A DNA stretch of 64,000 nt from assembly GCA_032388755.1 (NCBI GenBank), contig CP135593.1, positions 1,798,001 to 1,862,000 on the forward strand, written 5' to 3'. Below are positions 49,048 through 57,496 of the stretch, one piece after another; the first letter of the stretch is position 1; each line of letters starts with the position of its first letter. The stretch comes from Neisseria sp. DTU_2020_1000833_1_SI_GRL_NUU_006. GTDB lineage: Bacteria; Pseudomonadota; Gammaproteobacteria; Burkholderiales; Neisseriaceae. The notes beneath the pieces were generated by a model. It searched no databases and had not been told where the DNA came from. It saw only the letters and a program-made list of their open reading frames with translations. The translations under genes were made by a program, and so were the position numbers.

Positions 49048-49986
49048 ATGGATTCCATCATCGAACTGCGCCATCTTAAAACCCTGCTGGCACTCGAAGA
49101 AACCGGCAGCGTATCCCTTGCCGCCAAGCGCGTCTTCCTGACCCAATCCGCCCTTTCGCACCAAATCCGCGCGCTTGAAAACTATTACGACACCCCTCTG
49201 TTTGAGCGCAAATCCACGCCCTTGCGCTTCACGCCCGCCGGCGAACGCCTGTTGCGGCTCGCACGCGAACTCCTCCCGCAAGTTTCCGCCGCCGAGCGCG
49301 ACCTCGCCCGCATCATCGAAGGCGAAGCAGGCGAGTTGCGGCTGGCAGTCGAATGCCACACCTGTTTCGACTGGCTCATGCCCGCAATGGGCGAATTCCG
49401 CCCCATGTGGCCGCAAGTCGAATTGGACATCGTTTCCGGCTTTCAGGCAGACCCCGTCGGACTCCTGCTGCAACACCGCGCCGATCTCGCCATCGTATCC
49501 GAAGCCGAAAAGCAAAACGGCATCAGCTTCCGCCCCCTGTTTGCCTACGAAATGGTCGGCATCTGCGCCCAAGACCACCCGCTTGCCGCCAAAACCGTTT
49601 GGGAAGCAGAAGACTTCATCGGCGAAACCCTCATCACTTATCCCGTTCCCGACGAAATGCTCGACCTGCCCAAAAAAATATTGTTACCCAAAGGCATCAA
49701 CCCGCCGCGCCGCCGCAGCGAACTGACCATCGCCATCATCCAACTCGTCGCCAGCAAACGCGGCATCGCCGCCCTGCCCTACTGGACCGTGATGCCCTAT
49801 CTCGAAAAAGGCTACGTCGTCCACCGCCAAATCACCGCCAACGGCCTGCAAAGCGAACTCTACGCCGCCACGCGTACCGAAGACGCCGACAAAAGCTATC
49901 TCGACAACTTCTGCCAAATCGTCCGCGAACGCAGCTTCGCCGATCTCCCCGGCTTGAGCGAACTGACAATGCCCGGACAGGATTGA
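49048..49986 (+). CDS. metR: LysR-family regulator, MetR type
   Basis: The 312-residue protein has an N-terminal HTH (LALEETGSVSLAAKRVFLTQ, SALSHQIRALENYYDTPLF) and the MetR-characteristic VECHTCFDWLMPAM at about 103. MetR activates methionine biosynthesis genes with homocysteine as co-inducer. An uptake sequence lies just upstream of the start. No target gene is adjacent. Confidence 0.92.
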   Translation: MDSIIELRHLKTLLALEETGSVSLAAKRVFLTQSALSHQIRALENYYDTPLFERKSTPLRFTPAGERLLRLARELLPQVSAAERDLARIIEGEAGELRLAVECHTCFDWLMPAMGEFRPMWPQVELDIVSGFQADPVGLLLQHRADLAIVSEAEKQNGISFRPLFAYEMVGICAQDHPLAAKTVWEAEDFIGETLITYPVPDEMLDLPKKILLPKGINPPRRRSELTIAIIQLVASKRGIAALPYWTVMPYLEKGYVVHRQITANGLQSELYAATRTEDADKSYLDNFCQIVRERSFADLPGLSELTMPGQD

Positions 49987-50036
49987 TGTTTTCTTGAAAC
50001 AGGGTGTCGCGACATTCACGCACTTCGATTTCCATA

Positions 50037-50083
50037 TCAAAAGGTCGTCTGAAAACCCAAATCTCAGGTTTTCAGACGACCCT
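50037..50083. terminator. Uptake-sequence hairpin terminator after metR
   Basis: AAAAGGTCGTCTGAAAAC and GTTTTCAGACGACC form a hairpin with a short loop. Confidence 0.75.
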
Positions 50084-50109
50084 TGCCCGACAGACACATA
50101 TTATAAAGT

Positions 50110-50216
50110 TATAGTGGATTAAATTTAAACCAGTACGGCGTTGCCTCGCCTTGCCGTACTATTTGTACTGTCTGCGGCTTCGTCGCCTTGTCCTGATTTA
50201 AATTTAATCCACTATA
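50110..50216. repeat. Correia element, short form (107 bp)
   Basis: TATAGTGGATTAAATTTAAA and TTTAATCCACTATA bound a core in reverse orientation (CGTCGCCTTGTCCTGA). It lies upstream of kdsC and may provide a promoter. Confidence 0.93.
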
Positions 50217-50335
50217 TAAAGCAGCCCCATGACCGTTAAACCGCATTAATCCCCACAAACACAGGCTAACCGTTTTCAGACGACCTTTATGTTAGAATAG
50301 GTCGTCTGAAACCTAGCAATCCGCAAGGAAACACT

Positions 50336-50872
50336 ATGCAAACCTTAGACCCCGAGCTGCAACAGCGCGCGGCGCATATCAAGCTGCTGATATTGGATGT
50401 GGACGGCGTTTTGACCGACGGACGCATCTTTATCCGCGACGACGGCGAAGAAATCAAATCGTTCCACACTCTGGACGGACACGGTCTGAAAATGCTTCAG
50501 GCAAGCGGCGTGCAGACTGCGGTTATCACAGGTCGGGACGCGCCTTCCGTCGGTATCCGCGTCAAACAGTTGGGCATAAATTACTACTTCAAAGGCATTT
50601 CGGACAAACGCGCCGCCTATGAAGAATTGCGCGCGCAGGCGGGCGTAGAAGAAGCCGAGTGCGCCTTTGTCGGCGACGACGTGGTCGATTTGCCGGTGAT
50701 GGTGCGCTGCGGATTGCCGGTTGCCGTCCCCGACGCGCATTGGTTTGCGCTGCAACACGCCGCCTATATTACGAAACACGCGGGCGGCGCGGGCGCGGTG
50801 CGCGAAGTGTGCGACCTGATTATGCGCGCGAAAGGTACGCTGGGCGCGGCTTTGAACGAGTACATCAAATGA
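50336..50872 (+). CDS. kdsC: 3-deoxy-D-manno-octulosonate 8-phosphate phosphatase
   Basis: The 178-residue HAD-family phosphatase has LILDVDGVLTDGRIFI (nucleophile Asp), the ITGRDAPSVGIR motif, and the GDDVVDLPVM motif III. It makes Kdo for lipid A/LOS inner core. Its stop overlaps the lptC start (ATGA). First gene of the conserved kdsC-lptC-lptA-lptB-rpoN-hpf cluster. Confidence 0.96.
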   Translation: MQTLDPELQQRAAHIKLLILDVDGVLTDGRIFIRDDGEEIKSFHTLDGHGLKMLQASGVQTAVITGRDAPSVGIRVKQLGINYYFKGISDKRAAYEELRAQAGVEEAECAFVGDDVVDLPVMVRCGLPVAVPDAHWFALQHAAYITKHAGGAGAVREVCDLIMRAKGTLGAALNEYIK

Positions 50873-51450
50873 AAGTAAGATGGCGGTACGGAATCGCATT
50901 CCCTTTGGTGCTGGCGGTCGCGCTCGGCGGATTGTCGGCATGGCTGGGGCGCATCAGCGAAATCGACATTGAAGAAGTCAAACTCAACCCCAACCAGCCG
51001 CAATACACGATGGACGGCATAGACGGGCGGCGGTTTGACGAACAAGGTCGTCTGAAAGAGCATCTGAGCGCAAGAGGGGCGAAACAATTTCCCGAAAGCA
51101 ACGACGTCCATTTCGAGCTGCCGCACCTCGTCTTCTTCCAAGAAGGCAGCCGGCTTTACGACGTCGGCAGCGACGAAGCCGTATACAACACCCAAACCAA
51201 ACAACTCCTGTTCAAACACAACGTCGTCCTGACCAAAGCCGCCGATGCCAAGCGGCAGGCAGGCGTCGTCAAAACCGATCTCCTGCACGTCGATACCGAA
51301 TCGCAATACGCCCAAACCGACACGCCCGTTACCTTCCAATACGGCGAATCGAGCGGCAACGCCGAAGGTCTGACGTATGACCACAAAAAAGGTTTGTTGA
51401 ACTTCCCATCCAGAGTGAAAGCCACGATTTATGATACAAAAAATATGTAA
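50869..51450 (+). CDS. lptC: LPS export protein LptC
   Basis: The 193-residue protein is anchored by an N-terminal helix (GIAFPLVLAVALGGLSAWLG) and has a periplasmic beta-jellyroll. It overlaps kdsC by 4 bp and lptA by 20 bp. It receives LPS from LptBFG and passes it to LptA. An uptake sequence is encoded as GRLKE near residue 62. Confidence 0.93.
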   Translation: MKVRWRYGIAFPLVLAVALGGLSAWLGRISEIDIEEVKLNPNQPQYTMDGIDGRRFDEQGRLKEHLSARGAKQFPESNDVHFELPHLVFFQEGSRLYDVGSDEAVYNTQTKQLLFKHNVVLTKAADAKRQAGVVKTDLLHVDTESQYAQTDTPVTFQYGESSGNAEGLTYDHKKGLLNFPSRVKATIYDTKNM

Positions 51451-51961
51451 GGCATGTGTTTTAACCGCATTTTTCGCCACCGCCCCCGCCTACGCCCTGC
51501 AAAGCGACAGCAAGCAGCCGATACAGATTGAAGCCGACCAAGGCTCGCTCGACCAAAACAACCAAAGCACCACCTTTACCGGCAACGTCATCATCAAACA
51601 AGGCACGCTCAACATCCGCGCAGGCAGCGTCAACGTCTCCCGCAACGACAAAGGCGAACAGTTCATGAAAGCCAGCGGCTCGCCCGTCCGCTTCAGCCAG
51701 ACGCTCGACGACAACAAAGGCACGGTTAACGGACAAGCCAACAACGTAACCTACTCCTCCGCCATCAACCTCGTTACCCTGACCGGCAACGCCAAAGTCC
51801 AACGCGGCGGCGACGTTGCCGAAGGCGCAGTCATCACCTACAACACCAAAACCGAAGTCTATACCATTAACGGCAGCTCCAAAACAGGTGCCAAATCCGC
51901 CGCCAAATCCGGCAGGGTCAGCGTCGTCATCCAGCCGTCCAGCACCCAAAAAACCAAATAA
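51431..51961 (+). CDS. lptA: LPS transport periplasmic protein LptA
   Basis: The 176-residue protein has a signal peptide (MIQKICKACVLTAFFATAPA), then the OstA-type repeat IQIEADQGSLDQNNQSTTFT, GNVIIKQGTLNIRAG, and jellyroll strands up to residue 140. It bridges inner and outer membrane for LPS transport. Confidence 0.95.
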   Translation: MIQKICKACVLTAFFATAPAYALQSDSKQPIQIEADQGSLDQNNQSTTFTGNVIIKQGTLNIRAGSVNVSRNDKGEQFMKASGSPVRFSQTLDDNKGTVNGQANNVTYSSAINLVTLTGNAKVQRGGDVAEGAVITYNTKTEVYTINGSSKTGAKSAAKSGRVSVVIQPSSTQKTK

Positions 51962-51978
51962 CCAATATCTGACAACAC

Positions 51979-52035
51979 AAAAGGTCGTCTGAAAACCAGC
52001 ATAGCAAGTTCCCAAAACACCTTTTCAGACGACCT
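51979..52035. terminator. Uptake-sequence inverted pair between lptA and lptB
   Basis: AAAGGTCGTCTGAAAA and TTTTCAGACGACCT with a ~27-base loop. It may attenuate rather than stop, since the cluster continues. Confidence 0.45.
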
Positions 52036-52053
52036 CCGAACCAAGAGTCATTT

Positions 52054-52788
52054 ATGAGCGAAAACACCAGCCGCCTCGTCGTTCAAAACCTGCAAAAAAG
52101 TTTCAAAAAACGCCAAGTCGTCAAAAGCTTCTCCCTCGAAATCGAAAGCGGCGAAGTCATCGGCCTGCTCGGCCCCAACGGCGCAGGCAAAACCACCAGC
52201 TTCTACATGATCGTCGGACTCATCGCCGCCGACGCTGGCAGCGTTACCCTAGACGGACAAGAACTGCGCCACCTGCCCATACACGAACGCGCCCGCCTCG
52301 GCGTCGGCTATCTGCCCCAAGAAGCCTCGATTTTCCGCAAAATGACCGTCGAACAAAACATCCGCGCCATTTTAGAAATCAGCACCAAAGACAAAAGCCG
52401 CATCGACAGCGAAGTAGAAAAACTGCTCGCCGACCTCAACATCGGACACCTGCGCCACAACCCCGCCCCCTCCCTATCCGGCGGCGAACGCCGACGCGTC
52501 GAAATCGCCCGCGTACTCGCCATGAAGCCGCGCTTCATCCTCCTGGACGAACCCTTCGCCGGCGTTGACCCCATTGCCGTCATCGACATCCAAAAAATCA
52601 TCGACTTCCTCAAATCGCGCGGCATCGGCGTACTCATTACCGACCACAACGTACGCGAAACCCTCAGCATCTGCGACAGAGCCTACATCATCAGCGACGG
52701 CACCGTCCTCGCCTCCGGCAAGCCGGACGACTTGGTCAACAACGAACAAGTCCGCTCCGTCTATCTCGGCGAAAACTTCAAATACTGA
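52054..52788 (+). CDS. lptB: LPS export ABC transporter ATP-binding protein LptB
   Basis: The 244-residue ATPase has Walker A GPNGAGKTT (about 37-45), the signature LSGGERRRVEIAR, Walker B FILLDEPFAGVDP and the H-loop in ITDHNVRETL. It powers LPS extraction together with LptFG. Confidence 0.97.
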   Translation: MSENTSRLVVQNLQKSFKKRQVVKSFSLEIESGEVIGLLGPNGAGKTTSFYMIVGLIAADAGSVTLDGQELRHLPIHERARLGVGYLPQEASIFRKMTVEQNIRAILEISTKDKSRIDSEVEKLLADLNIGHLRHNPAPSLSGGERRRVEIARVLAMKPRFILLDEPFAGVDPIAVIDIQKIIDFLKSRGIGVLITDHNVRETLSICDRAYIISDGTVLASGKPDDLVNNEQVRSVYLGENFKY

Positions 52789-52808
52789 TTCCAAATACCG
52801 ACCATGAC

Positions 52809-52838
52809 AAACCGCACACTAAATTGTGCGGTTTTTTT
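52809..52838 (+). terminator. Rho-independent terminator between lptB and rpoN
   Basis: AAACCGCACA and TGTGCGGTTT with a 6-base loop and a T run. It separates the lpt genes from rpoN-hpf. Confidence 0.88.
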
Positions 52839-53037
52839 AAAATGAAGAAAGCACCCAAAGTGAGTTGACGCATTAAGTGTAAAGTGTTGAAATACACATT
52901 TAGTATAAAACCAACAAGCGTTCCCCAAAACGCCAAGCACGCCATAAAAACCTTTTCAGACGACCTCTTTGCCATCGAACCAAACTCGAGGACAAATGCC
53001 GTCCGAAATATAAAAAACAATCAACATACATTGCACC

Positions 53038-54390
53038 ATGACCTTACTCGGCCTCAAACTCAGGCAGACCCAACAACTCAACCAACGTCTGCAACAATCC
53101 CTGCGCATCCTGCAAATGTCCGGCATCGAACTCGAACGCGAGGTCGAAGACTGGTTGCAGGACAATCCCCTGCTCGAACGACCCGAAACCGACGAATTTG
53201 CCGACGCAGAGTTCAATCACGGCACCACCATGCCGCACAGCAACCACCTCGGCGGCGACGATGCCGAAGACGCCTGGCTCAACATCGCCAAAGAAGAAGA
53301 TTTCAACCAATACCTGCACGCCCAAGTGTGCGAACACCCCCTTTCCGACAAAGAAGCCGCCTACGTCCACATCCTTATCGACTTCCTTGACGACCAAGGC
53401 TATTTCACCGACAGCATCCAAGACGTTATCGACAACACGCCCTTGGAATGGATGCTGGACGAAGACGAGCTGCAAAACGCCCTCGACCTTTTGCAGACCT
53501 TCGACCCGCCCGGCGTTGCCGCCGCCGACCTGACCGAATCCCTGATGCTCCAACTCATGCGCCTGCCCGCCGGCCCCGCGCGTCAGGCGGCCGCCCACCT
53601 CATCCAAAGTTCACTGCACGATTTGGGCAAAAACCGCAAACAAAACATCATCCGCTTCCGCAAACTCTTTCCCGAAATCGACAGCGAAACCATAGAAGCC
53701 GCACTCGACATCATCGCCACGCTCAACCCCTACCCCGCCTACGGTTTCGCCTCCTCCGAACCGACCGCCTACATCCAGCCCGACGTTTGGGTCAAAGAAG
53801 GCAAAGACGGCTGGAAAGTCATCGGCAACGAAGCCGCCTGGCCCAAACTGCAACTCAACCGCGAATACTGCGAACTGATGAAATCCGCAGAAGACGGCGC
53901 ACCCGAGTGGAAAGAAAAAATCACCGAAGCCAAGCAGCGCATCGACTCTCTCGAACTGCGCAAAAGCACCGTCATCCGCCTTGCCGAATACATCGTCAAA
54001 AATCAGGAAGACTTCTTCATCTTCGGCGAAATCGGACTCGCACCCATGCTTATGAAAGACGCAGCCGCCGAATTGGGGCTTGCCGAAAGCACCATTTCGC
54101 GCGCCGCCAACCAAAAATATTTGTCTTGCCCGCGCGGACTATTTGCGTTACGCTATTTCTTCACACAGGCAGTCAATTCCGAAGGCGACAAAGAAGGCCT
54201 GAGCCAAGGCGCGATTAAAGCCGTTTTGGGGCAGATTATCGAAAACGAAGACAGCAGCAAACCCCATTCCGACGAAACCCTTGTCCGCCTCCTCAAACAA
54301 CAGGGCATAGACATCGCCCGCCGCACCGTCGCCAAATACAGAGAGTCGCTCGACATCCCGCCGGCACACAAACGCAAACTTACCGAATGA
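53038..54390 (+). CDS. rpoN: RNA polymerase sigma-54 factor
   Basis: The 450-residue protein is complete. Region I is Gln/Leu-rich (LKLRQTQQLNQRLQQSLRIL), the core-binding region follows, the HTH reads DAAAELGLAESTISRAANQK, and the C-terminal RpoN box is ARRTVAKYRESLDIP. Pathogenic Neisseria are reported to have a damaged rpoN-like gene, so an apparently intact one here is notable. No sigma-54 activator is in the window. Confidence 0.95.
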   Translation: MTLLGLKLRQTQQLNQRLQQSLRILQMSGIELEREVEDWLQDNPLLERPETDEFADAEFNHGTTMPHSNHLGGDDAEDAWLNIAKEEDFNQYLHAQVCEHPLSDKEAAYVHILIDFLDDQGYFTDSIQDVIDNTPLEWMLDEDELQNALDLLQTFDPPGVAAADLTESLMLQLMRLPAGPARQAAAHLIQSSLHDLGKNRKQNIIRFRKLFPEIDSETIEAALDIIATLNPYPAYGFASSEPTAYIQPDVWVKEGKDGWKVIGNEAAWPKLQLNREYCELMKSAEDGAPEWKEKITEAKQRIDSLELRKSTVIRLAEYIVKNQEDFFIFGEIGLAPMLMKDAAAELGLAESTISRAANQKYLSCPRGLFALRYFFTQAVNSEGDKEGLSQGAIKAVLGQIIENEDSSKPHSDETLVRLLKQQGIDIARRTVAKYRESLDIPPAHKRKLTE

Positions 54391-54456
54391 CAGTTTTAAA
54401 CCGCAGTTTTCCCGTTCCGTTTCTGACGGACTGAACCCCACCGAAGGAGCTGTATT

Positions 54457-54771
54457 ATGAATCTGAAAATCACCGGTCTGAATTTCGACGTTACCGAGGC
54501 CATCAAAAACTACGTTTCCGAAAAATTGGAACGCATCAACCGCCACGCAGCCAACGCCATTTCCGTTACCATCACCCTTTCCGTGGAAAAACTCAATCAA
54601 CAGGCTGAAGCAGACATCCATCTGGCGGGCAAAGACCTCCACGTCGAGGCCGTTGAACAAGATATGTACGCCGCCATTGATGTTCTGATGGACAAGCTCG
54701 ACCGTGCAGTGCTGAAACACAAAGAAAAAAGCGGCGATGTCCGCAACACGGTAAAACCTGCCGCAGAATAA
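54457..54771 (+). CDS. hpf: Ribosome hibernation promoting factor (short HPF/YfiA family)
   Basis: The 104-residue protein reads MNLKITGLNFDVTEAIKNYV, then KLERINRHAANAISVTITLS and the helix VEAVEQDMYAAIDVLMDKLD, typical of short HPF. It binds the ribosome decoding site in stationary phase. It is the usual neighbour of rpoN. Confidence 0.95.
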   Translation: MNLKITGLNFDVTEAIKNYVSEKLERINRHAANAISVTITLSVEKLNQQAEADIHLAGKDLHVEAVEQDMYAAIDVLMDKLDRAVLKHKEKSGDVRNTVKPAAE

Positions 54772-54787
54772 GCCTTGATTCAATAAT

Positions 54788-54824
54788 AAAAGCGTCGTCT
54801 GAAAATTTTCAGACGACGTTTTTT
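54788..54824. terminator. Hairpin terminator after hpf (variant uptake sequence)
   Basis: AAAAGCGTCGTCTGAAAAT and its complement form a perfect stem; the AGGT of the uptake sequence is replaced by AGCGT. The rest of 54825-55284 has no gene; it holds a short GGGTAAAGCCCACGCC block related to the repeats near 2743. Confidence 0.85.
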
Positions 54825-55284
54825 GTTTTGGCCAAGTTTGAGAGCCAGTAATCTAGGGGCTGAACATAATGATTTGAATCCCACATAGGCGTTTTTCTGC
54901 GGGTAAAGCCCACGCCATACCGGTCAACAAGTATTGCAGTATGTTAGCCCCATCAGACCAAAATTTTGAAAAACCATTGTATTTAAGAAAGAAATTGTTT
55001 TCTTGTTCTGAATTCATGTCGAATTAGAAAAATAGAAAATATCCACGCCCACCTCCTTTGTTCATGAAAGCAAACTACGTTTTCAGATGACCCTCCCTCT
55101 CTTCACAAGAGTAAATGACACCGCCCGACTTACTCTCATTATTCAAATCTATTCGAAAAAATAAATACTTAAACCCATCCGAAAACCCACAATACCGCCC
55201 CGTTTCAAATCGTGCTATGGTTAATTTAATACGTTTGAAAAACATTAACTACCTTGTATTCTGATTACAAAGAAAGGCTTCAAA

Positions 55285-56670
55285 ATGGATGGTTGGACTC
55301 AGACCTTGAGCGCGGGCTGGCTGCTGGGTATTGCGGCGATGGCGATCGTGCTGATTTTGCTGTTGATTGTGAAACTGCGTGTCCATGCGCTGTTGACCTT
55401 GGTGTCGGTGAGCCTGCTGACGGCGGTGGCGACGGGGCTGCCGATGGATAAGATTGTGAACGACGTTCTGCTGAAAAACTTCGGCGGTACGCTCGGCAGC
55501 GTGGCTTTGCTGGTCGGTTTGGGCGCGATGCTCGGGCGGCTGGTGGAAACTTCGGGCGGGGCGCAGTCGCTGGCGGATGCGCTGATTCGGATGTTCGGTG
55601 AAAAACGCGCGCCGTTTGCTTTGGGCGTGGCATCGCTGATTTTCGGCTTCCCGATTTTCTTTGATGCGGGATTGGTGGTGATGCTGCCGATTGTCTTCGC
55701 GACGGCGCGGCGCATGAAGCAGGACGTATTGCCTTATGCTCTGGCGTCTATCGGCGCGTTTTCGGTGATGCACGTTTTCCTGCCGCCCCACCCCGGTCCG
55801 ATTGCGGCTTCGGAATTTTATTCGGCGAACATTGGGCAGGTGCTGATTTTGGGATTGCCCGTCGCCATGTTCACTTGGTATGTCAGCGGTTATCTGCTTG
55901 GGAAGGTTTTAGGACGTACCATCCGCGTTCCCGTTCCCGATTTGCTCAGCGGCGGCGCGGTGGACAACGACCGGCCGCAAACGCCTGCCAAGGCTTCGAC
56001 CGTGGTCGGCATTATGCTGATTCCTATGCTGTTGATTTTTATGAACACAGGGCTGTCCACCTTAATCAGTGAAAAAGTCGTCAGCGCGGACGAACATTGG
56101 GTACAGGTGGCGCGCATGATCGGTTCGACCCCTGTCGCGCTGCTGATTTCGGTTTTGGTGGCACTTTATGTTTTGGGCAGCAAACGCGGCGAAAAGGCAA
56201 GCGCGCTGGAGAAAACGGTGGACGGCGCACTCGCCCCCGTTTGTTCGGTCATCTTGATTACCGGCGCGGGCGGCATGTTCGGCGGCGTGTTGCGCGCGTC
56301 GGGCATCGGTCAGGCGTTGGCGGACAGCATGGCGGATTTGGGCATACCCGTATTGCTGGGCTGTTTCTTGGTGGCATTGGCGCTGCGTATCGCGCAAGGT
56401 TCGGCAACCGTCGCGCTGACCACCGCCGCCGCATTGATGGCACCCGCCGTTGCCGCCGCAGGCTTCAACGACTGGCAACTCGCCTGCGTGGTTTTGGCAA
56501 CCGCGGCAGGCTCGGTCGGCTGCAGCCACTTCAACGACTCGGGCTTCTGGCTGGTCGGCCGCCTTTTGGATATGGACGTACCGACCACGCTCAAAACATG
56601 GACGGTCAACCAAACGCTGATTGCCGCCATCGGCTTTTCAGTGTCGGCGCTGCTGTTTGCCGTGGTTTGA
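55285..56670 (+). CDS. Gluconate permease (GntP family)
   Basis: This 461-residue protein has about twelve to fourteen hydrophobic segments and the GntP motifs GGTLGSVALLVGLGAMLGRL, LVIFDAGLVVMLPI-like SLIFGFPIFFDAGLVVMLPI, and HVFLPPHPGPIAAS near 165. It imports gluconate by proton symport. The gluconokinase gene follows 80 bp downstream. Confidence 0.93.
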   Translation: MDGWTQTLSAGWLLGIAAMAIVLILLLIVKLRVHALLTLVSVSLLTAVATGLPMDKIVNDVLLKNFGGTLGSVALLVGLGAMLGRLVETSGGAQSLADALIRMFGEKRAPFALGVASLIFGFPIFFDAGLVVMLPIVFATARRMKQDVLPYALASIGAFSVMHVFLPPHPGPIAASEFYSANIGQVLILGLPVAMFTWYVSGYLLGKVLGRTIRVPVPDLLSGGAVDNDRPQTPAKASTVVGIMLIPMLLIFMNTGLSTLISEKVVSADEHWVQVARMIGSTPVALLISVLVALYVLGSKRGEKASALEKTVDGALAPVCSVILITGAGGMFGGVLRASGIGQALADSMADLGIPVLLGCFLVALALRIAQGSATVALTTAAALMAPAVAAAGFNDWQLACVVLATAAGSVGCSHFNDSGFWLVGRLLDMDVPTTLKTWTVNQTLIAAIGFSVSALLFAVV

Positions 56671-56750
56671 GGTCGTCTGAAAACGTTTTTAAGACGCTCT
56701 AAACCGTCTGCCCGACCTTATATCTTTCAAATCCAACAAAGGAAGAGAAC

Positions 56751-57269
56751 ATGACGACGCATTTTGTGATGATGGGCGTTTGCGGCTGCGGCAAGACCAC
56801 CGCCGCCCTATCCCTGCAAAAACACCTCAACCAATGCCCCTACGCCGAAGGCGACGATTTCCACACCCAAGCCAACCGCGACAAAATGGGCGCGGGCATC
56901 CCGCTGACCGACGAAGACCGCTATCCGTGGCTGTGCAACCTGCGCGACTGGATGACGGAACAGGCGCAAAGCGGCGCGGCGTACACCATCGTTACCTGCT
57001 CCGCCTTGAAACGACAATACCGCGACATCCTGCGCAGCGCGCAAGGCAAAACCGCCTTCATCCACCTGACGCCGCCGCAAGCCATCAACCTCGAGCGCAT
57101 GATGGCGCGCCAAGGGCATTATATGAAAGCGGGTATGCTGGATTCGCAACTGGAAATCCTGGAAGAACTCGGCGCAGACGAATACGGCGTCAAAATCGAC
57201 AATCCCGGTTCGCCCGAAGCCGTAGAAGCCGATATTTTGGCGTGGGTCAAAGCGGAAGGTTTGTTGTGA
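56751..57269 (+). CDS. gntK: Gluconokinase
   Basis: The 172-residue kinase begins with the P-loop MMGVCGCGKTTAALSLQ and has AEGDDFHTQANRDKMGAGIP LTDEDR-type residues and VTCSALKRQYRDILR. It phosphorylates gluconate for the Entner-Doudoroff or pentose pathway. Paired with the permease. Confidence 0.94.
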   Translation: MTTHFVMMGVCGCGKTTAALSLQKHLNQCPYAEGDDFHTQANRDKMGAGIPLTDEDRYPWLCNLRDWMTEQAQSGAAYTIVTCSALKRQYRDILRSAQGKTAFIHLTPPQAINLERMMARQGHYMKAGMLDSQLEILEELGADEYGVKIDNPGSPEAVEADILAWVKAEGLL

Positions 57270-57294
57270 AGAAAGTGTGTAAACAGGTATAAGG

Positions 57295-57354
57295 AAGGTC
57301 GTCTGAAAACAGATAGGTCACATTTCGACAAAACAAGTTTTCAGACGACCTTTC
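57295..57354. terminator. Uptake-sequence hairpin after gntK
   Basis: AAGGTCGTCTGAAAAC and GTTTTCAGACGACCTT around a ~26-base loop. Confidence 0.6.
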
Positions 57355-57496
57355 TCTTCGTCCGCCGCCATCCCGCATACCCAAACCCCTTATAAAAACA
57401 ATACAATTCCGCTACAATAGCCCTTTGCATTTTTTCAGACGACCTTAGCGAAACGTCGTCTGAAACCGAAATACCGAAACCATAGAGAATCACAAC

